A stretch of 64,000 nt of DNA from Taibaiella lutea (GTDB lineage: Bacteria > Bacteroidota > Bacteroidia > Chitinophagales > Chitinophagaceae): the NCBI RefSeq assembly GCF_008629695.1, contig NZ_VWSH01000004.1, forward strand, positions 620,001 to 684,000, read 5' to 3'. Of the stretch, positions 60,386-64,000 are shown piece after piece (within the stretch, counting starts at the first letter, position 1; each line of letters begins with the position of its first letter). Made by a program: the position numbers and the translations under genes. The notes below the pieces were generated by a model. It searched no databases, was not told the DNA's origin, and worked only from the letters and a program-made list of their open reading frames with translations.

Positions 60386-60470
60386 TTCGGTGTGTCAGAG
60401 TGGTTTATCGTGCTCGCCTTAGAAACGAGTGGCTGTAAAAGGTCCGCAGGTTCGAATCCTGTCGCCTCCG
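60386..60470 (+). tRNA. tRNA-Ser-like gene with anticodon TAG and a broken 5' acceptor
   Basis: Has a long variable arm, the T-arm gcaggttcgaatcctgt, a 3' acceptor cgcctcc and G73. The D-arm sequence (tgtcagagtgg) and G73 are serine-type. The anticodon loop reads cttagaa, giving anticodon TAG (codon CTA, leucine). The 5' acceptor (ttcggtg) pairs only in its last four bases, unless a 7-base bulge (ttccttc, 60382-60388) is allowed with the two Gs before it. It has its own promoter and a ggctcc-ttcg-ggagcc hairpin after it (60480-60495). It may be a decayed or unusual tRNA. Confidence 0.5.
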
Positions 60471-60522
60471 CAATAATTTGGCTCCTTCGGGAGCCACTTT
60501 GGATTTTAGGGCAGTAATAATT

Positions 60523-60984
60523 CTATTTCATTTTACGATAAGCTAAAGCAATCAATCCTGCATCTCTCATTTCCTGATTCGTCCGACCTTTCAATCCTGT
60601 TTGCTTTTCAAATTCTTGAGCTGTTATTTTCCTGTCTGGTCCCTTCCAGACCTTCAACAACGGTTTTATTTCCTTGAACGGAACTTTCAGATGATCACAC
60701 ATTTCAGATATTTTTTTAGCCACTTCAAAGTTTGCTCCTGTCCTCTCCCCTATTTTGGCATTGATATTTGCAGTTCCCCGAATCTTATGCCAGTTGCCTT
60801 TATTAAGCCATCCGGCCTCTATTACGACGAGTTTTATGTTATCCTTGTGTTCTGTTAAGTATTTATACAATTCAAAGAATTTAAGGCAGGTTAATTCAAG
60901 TTCGTTGGTGACCTGATTTATTGTTGCTACACCTGAAGCATCAACATCAGGATCAATTCCTATTATCAAGGTTTTCATATCCAT
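60523..60984 (-). CDS. RuvC-like Holliday junction resolvase
   Basis: A 153-aa protein with the RNase H-fold acidic residues of RuvC: IIGIDPDVDASG (first Asp), LVVIEAG (Glu) and EMRDAGLIALAY (Asp near the end). It probably cuts branched phage DNA before packaging. Start overlaps the stop of the previous gene by 1 bp (TAATG). Confidence 0.85.
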   Translation of the reverse strand: MDMKTLIIGIDPDVDASGVATINQVTNELELTCLKFFELYKYLTEHKDNIKLVVIEAGWLNKGNWHKIRGTANINAKIGERTGANFEVAKKISEMCDHLKVPFKEIKPLLKVWKGPDRKITAQEFEKQTGLKGRTNQEMRDAGLIALAYRKMK

Positions 60985-61295
60985 TAGCTGACCTTTGCCA
61001 TATCATGAATGGTTTTCAATTGCCGTACAACATGTGCGATAGGTTTACTATGGTAATCCTTAATAACCTCCGATATCGCCTTAATGATGGGACCTGATTC
61101 ACTTTTGTTTGCAGATTCAATTACTGCCCTTTCAAATTGTTTCTTAGAATTTGCCGTTTCACTTTCAGCCACCTGCTCCAGATATCTCATAACCCTCCCC
61201 GAACGTGACTTTGTATGCTCCGGAAGCGTGAAACCAAACTGTGCGGTAAGCAAGTCACGTAAACGATTATAGTTTTCTATTGATTTAGTATTCAT
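60984..61295 (-). CDS. Phage protein, 103 aa
   Basis: Not recognised. A helical, basic protein (NRLRDLLTAQFGFTLPEHTK at the start; SKKQFERAVIESANK in the middle). It is in the replication operon, overlapping both neighbours. Confidence 0.45.
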   Translation of the reverse strand: MNTKSIENYNRLRDLLTAQFGFTLPEHTKSRSGRVMRYLEQVAESETANSKKQFERAVIESANKSESGPIIKAISEVIKDYHSKPIAHVVRQLKTIHDMAKVS

Positions 61296-61482
61296 TGTCT
61301 GATTTTGATTTAATTATTAAATAAACTTTCGTCCCTTCCATCAAATGTGGGCCAATACCGTCCATTATTTTCAATAACACCAACTCATCCTCTTCCAAAC
61401 GTTCTATCACATTTGGATTGTCGGAAAGGGAAATAGGGACATTGGTAACATGGCCGTTGGGATGGTGTATTTCGATTCTCAT
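61285..61482 (-). CDS. Phage protein, 65 aa
   Basis: Not recognised. Beta-type and compact (MRIEIHHPNGHVTNVPISLS at the start), ending VYLIIKSKSDNEY. It directly follows the dnaB helicase stop with no gap. Confidence 0.45.
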   Translation of the reverse strand: MRIEIHHPNGHVTNVPISLSDNPNVIERLEEDELVLLKIMDGIGPHLMEGTKVYLIIKSKSDNEY

Positions 61483-62976
61483 TTAAAATGGTGCATCGTC
61501 AAACGCCTGCATCTTCTTACCCTCTATCCTTTCATCTGGTGAGGAGGTTGGCATACCGGCAAATGGCTTAAAAGTTGTATTGCGCCCCATGTAGGCATTT
61601 GCTTCCGAGGGGTTCATCCACTTCTGTATATTTCCAAAAAACTTGCATTCCTCCATATCCCCTAAACTGCCATTCCTATGTTTTGCTATTTTTATGACAT
61701 TTTTTATCTGGCCGCTTTCGGCATCTTTGGGATGGTGGATAAACATTACTATATCAGCATCCTGTTCTATGGCACCGGATTCTCTTAAATCGGAAAGCAT
61801 AGGCTCCTTATCACTTCTTTTTTCAACATCACGGCTCATCTGTGAAAGCGCTATTACCGGTATATCCAATTCTTTGGCAATACCTTTCAGCCCACGCGAT
61901 ATCTTGCTTATTTCCTGTTCACGGTTGCCTCCCTTTGTTTCGCCGGCCATCAGCTGCAGATAGTCGATAATCAGCAATCCGATATTGTGTTTCCTTTTTA
62001 ACCTCTTGGCGCGGGCGCGGAGTTGGGTAATCGAAACCCCAAATGTTTCATCTATGTGAATATTCTTGCTTGCTATGATGTTTAAAGTCTGGTCAATATG
62101 TGATGTTTCGATATCAGAGAGCTGCCCTTTTGTTATTTTTTCCAGCTCTATCAGAGACAAAGCGGAAACAACTCTTTTCATAAGTTGATCAGCTCCCATC
62201 TCAAGGCTGAATATTGCTACCGGTACAGGGTCTTCACCGACGGTAGCATTCAAGGCAAGGTTTAAAGCAAAAGCAGTCTTTCCAACGGAAGGCCTTGCAG
62301 CAAGAATAATTAAATCCGTATTTTGCCAGCCACCGGTTTTATCATTGAGCCATGAATAACCTGTATTTACTCCGGTAATGTCTTTCTTGTTTTCTTTTGC
62401 AGCCTGAAGATTTTCCATGAAGGGAATAATCAAATCCCTGATGGGTTTAGCTTCCGATATATCACCTTCCGAAATAATCCTGATTAGTTCTTGATCTGCG
62501 GCATGCACTATATCGTTTAATGATTCACCATTTTCATAAGACAATGCCATTAATTCGCCGGCAACCTTTATCGATTCACGTCTCTTATAACATTCCAGAA
62601 TATCTTCAGCATGGGAGAGGATTGTGTGATCAAATACTGTCTTGTCTGATAATTTTGTAAGGAAATAACCACCGCCAATCAATTCAAGGTTACCTGAATT
62701 TGAAAGCTCCGTAGTTACACCAACAAGATCAACTTTCTGGCCCTTACCGTTCATGGTGAGGATTGCATCATAAATCCTCTGATGAGCATCGAGATAAAAG
62801 CATTCACCGGATTTAAGGATTTCCATTACCTCTATCAATCTTCCGGAACCGTTAATCAGCTGACTCAGTACTGCAGATTCCGCCTCTTTGTTTTGAGGGG
62901 GAATTTTGCCGTACATTGGCTGAATAACAGGTTTCTTTTGGCTATTGATCAATTTATTTAATTTAATTGTTTCCAC
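61483..62976 (-). CDS. dnaB: Replicative DNA helicase (DnaB family)
   Basis: A 497-aa DnaB-type helicase. It has the N-terminal helical domain (PPQNKEAESAVLSQLINGS), then Walker A ARPSVGKTAF (Lys233), LFIDYLQLM-type LLIIDYLQLM (Walker B), and the late motifs REQEISKISRGLKGIAKEL, ALSQMSRDVEKR and SGAIEQDADIVMFIHH. It unwinds DNA at the phage fork. It overlaps the initiator-like gene by 14 bp. Confidence 0.95.
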   Translation of the reverse strand: METIKLNKLINSQKKPVIQPMYGKIPPQNKEAESAVLSQLINGSGRLIEVMEILKSGECFYLDAHQRIYDAILTMNGKGQKVDLVGVTTELSNSGNLELIGGGYFLTKLSDKTVFDHTILSHAEDILECYKRRESIKVAGELMALSYENGESLNDIVHAADQELIRIISEGDISEAKPIRDLIIPFMENLQAAKENKKDITGVNTGYSWLNDKTGGWQNTDLIILAARPSVGKTAFALNLALNATVGEDPVPVAIFSLEMGADQLMKRVVSALSLIELEKITKGQLSDIETSHIDQTLNIIASKNIHIDETFGVSITQLRARAKRLKRKHNIGLLIIDYLQLMAGETKGGNREQEISKISRGLKGIAKELDIPVIALSQMSRDVEKRSDKEPMLSDLRESGAIEQDADIVMFIHHPKDAESGQIKNVIKIAKHRNGSLGDMEECKFFGNIQKWMNPSEANAYMGRNTTFKPFAGMPTSSPDERIEGKKMQAFDDAPF

Positions 62977-63685
62977 GGTTATACCAGTTTGTAAAAGTGT
63001 AATAGGCCGAATTATTCTTTTGATTCAGTAATTTCCAATTGTGCATTTTTAAACAAAGCGACATTATTTCCTCCGATGTACATTTTTCTTTCAGTTTTAG
63101 AAATTGCTCCTGCGTAAATGGCTCTTTCATTTTGGTAACAGCCGGCGCCTTATCCAATAGCCATGCCTGAAATTTTATAAAAGAATCATCGGAAAGAATT
63201 GGCTGTGTCTGAGTTTCGTCAGAAACAATCTCTTCTTTTTCTTTACTTTCCTTTACTTTACTTTTCTTTCCATTTATTGCATTGCTTTTGGTTTGCTTTT
63301 GTAATGCATTTGCATTGGAATTGCTTTCTTCTTTTGATTTATTCCATCTCTCGTGGGCTGCCTGGCTTCTTTTTTGAGATATTTCTTCTTTAATATCCAT
63401 CCTTCTTTTAAGACTTTCGGAGTAGAAACACTTACCACATTCGGTAAAGGAGAATAACCCGAAATCATTAATAATGGATTTTATTTTGGCGGAATCGGAA
63501 CGAAGGTCATAGGCTATAACATTATAATCACAGACACTCGTATAGTTCTCGCACTCTCTTAATTTTTCAATAATTGCCCAAAAAAGCCCATAGCCCTCCC
63601 ACCCTAACTTCATCCTTAAAGCCACCGTCTTATCATCTCCCCGCGCATTACTATCGTGAGAAAAGTAAAATTTGTCCTTTGCCAT
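62963..63685 (-). CDS. Replication initiator-like protein (DUF4373/Lin1244-type)
   Basis: A 240-aa protein beginning KFYFSHDSNARGDDKTVAL and containing MKLGWEGYGLFWAIIEKLRE. This is the Lin1244/Lin1753-type N-terminal domain seen in phage replication organisers. The middle is a charged linker, and the C-terminal part (about 180-235) may bind the helicase. Its neighbour dnaB fits a role in loading the helicase at the phage origin, which may lie in or near this gene. Confidence 0.78.
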   Translation of the reverse strand: MAKDKFYFSHDSNARGDDKTVALRMKLGWEGYGLFWAIIEKLRECENYTSVCDYNVIAYDLRSDSAKIKSIINDFGLFSFTECGKCFYSESLKRRMDIKEEISQKRSQAAHERWNKSKEESNSNANALQKQTKSNAINGKKSKVKESKEKEEIVSDETQTQPILSDDSFIKFQAWLLDKAPAVTKMKEPFTQEQFLKLKEKCTSEEIMSLCLKMHNWKLLNQKNNSAYYTFTNWYNRGNN

Positions 63686-63694
63686 TTCATATTT

Positions 63695-63877
63695 TTAACT
63701 TGCTTCAAATAATTCTTGTTGCGGGTTCCTTGGTTTCATTTCCTGTTTTATTACGTTGTCCAGGATTGCTTCATATTTTTTCATCCGCTTTCTAACATTA
63801 CCATCACGGGTCAATTCATACTTCTTCTGAAGCTGCCTGACTTCGAAAACAAGTAATATGAATTGTGCCGGTGTCAT
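63695..63877 (-). CDS. Small helical phage protein, 60 aa
   Basis: Not recognised. Helical and charged (QFILLVFEVRQLQKKYELTR). The ATG shares one base with the TGA stop of the methyltransferase upstream (TGATG), so translation is coupled. Confidence 0.5.
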   Translation of the reverse strand: MTPAQFILLVFEVRQLQKKYELTRDGNVRKRMKKYEAILDNVIKQEMKPRNPQQELFEAS

Positions 63878-64000
63878 CAGGCAACTTTTTTAATATTACT
63901 TCTTTGTAATGACAATTCATTAATGGCCAGTGTCATCCTGTTTGTCCATGCCATTACAACATGCGGCACGACACTATTACCAATAAATTTCTTCTGGTCT
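63877..64000 (-). CDS. C-5 cytosine DNA methyltransferase, C-terminal fragment cut by the window edge
   Basis: Reading the minus strand from 63999, the frame gives DQKKFIGNSVVPHVVMAWTN and 21 more residues before TGA at 63877-63879. The GNSVVP stretch is motif X of C-5 cytosine methyltransferases, which lies near their C-terminus. The rest of the gene is beyond the window. It suggests that the phage also methylates DNA on cytosine. Confidence 0.72.
   Translation of the reverse strand, partial: DQKKFIGNSVVPHVVMAWTNRMTLAINELSLQRSNIKKVA

Larger units (their letters stand above)
12444..64000. mobile_element. Temperate Caudoviricetes prophage, siphovirus-like, right end outside the window
   Basis: The region starts next to tRNA-His with a tyrosine integrase and contains terminase, portal, head protease, capsid, tape measure, tail spike, lysis and replication genes. 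The chromosomal genes to the left have ordinary housekeeping roles. Apart from the integrase and an accessory block (13.8-24.3 kb, mixed strands, visibly AT-rich), nearly all genes are on the minus strand. At least 51.5 kb is present and the element continues past the right edge. The exact boundaries and whether it is inducible cannot be told from this window. Confidence 0.93.

Overview
ORGANISM. The window is a piece of a Bacteroidota chromosome, probably from a Chitinophagaceae-like soil or sediment lineage (inference). The support is a LigD-type end-joining ligase, a sucD gene, a PorT-like barrel, CarboxypepD_reg-like exported proteins, and start sites preceded by the Bacteroidota -7 element TAnnTTTG rather than by Shine-Dalgarno sequences. 

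CHROMOSOMAL PART (1-12443). In order: the C-terminal part of LigD (cut by the left edge), a Fpg/Nei-type glycosylase, an array of about fifteen 21-bp repeats that stays open in the glycosylase frame after its TAG stop, sucD (minus strand), an exported CarboxypepD_reg-like protein, an ABC-F ATPase, two lipoproteins, a cysteine desulfurase, a PorT-like barrel (minus strand), a membrane metallophosphoesterase (minus strand) and tRNA-His with a strong promoter and terminator. 

PROPHAGE (about 12444 to beyond 64000). A tyrosine integrase starts 95 bp after tRNA-His, so the left attachment site is probably in or next to that tRNA. The right end is outside the window. Between the integrase and the lysis genes (13.8-24.3 kb) lies an AT-rich accessory region. 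It holds a putAbiC-like membrane protein, a umuD-umuC-SRAP cassette, an operon of a HEPN protein, a 177-aa partner and a SecB-like chaperone, a family of about 75-aa proteins, a solo LytTR regulator, a 23-aa hydrophobic peptide, short promoter-terminator units and a second HEPN-like protein. From 24.3 kb to the right edge almost every gene is on the minus strand and is transcribed from right to left. These are, in order of transcription: the end of a cytosine methyltransferase, a replication initiator-like protein, DnaB helicase, a RuvC-like resolvase, HNH and DUF5131 proteins, many small early genes, a ParB-like protein, a Mom-like DNA modification protein, a tRNA, terminase, tail genes, a 1580-aa tape measure, a ClpP-like head protease, capsid, tail-tube candidate, portal, tail spike, holin and spanin candidates, and a GH19 endolysin. 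The long tape measure and the absence of a recognisable sheath suggest a siphovirus-like phage. 

MOST INTERESTING POINTS. (1) The HEPN/177-aa/SecB-like operon looks like a toxin-antitoxin-chaperone system with its own promoter, a 15-bp inverted repeat and a terminator. (2) The mom-like gene has an in-frame TGA at a likely Trp position, after which about 50 codons of Mom-like sequence continue into a tRNA gene. (3) That tRNA looks like tRNA-Gly with an 8-nt anticodon loop, the hallmark of four-base decoders. (4) A second tRNA-like unit has serine-type features and a UAG anticodon. (5) The chromosomal glycosylase continues in frame, past TAG, into a heptad-repeat tail.
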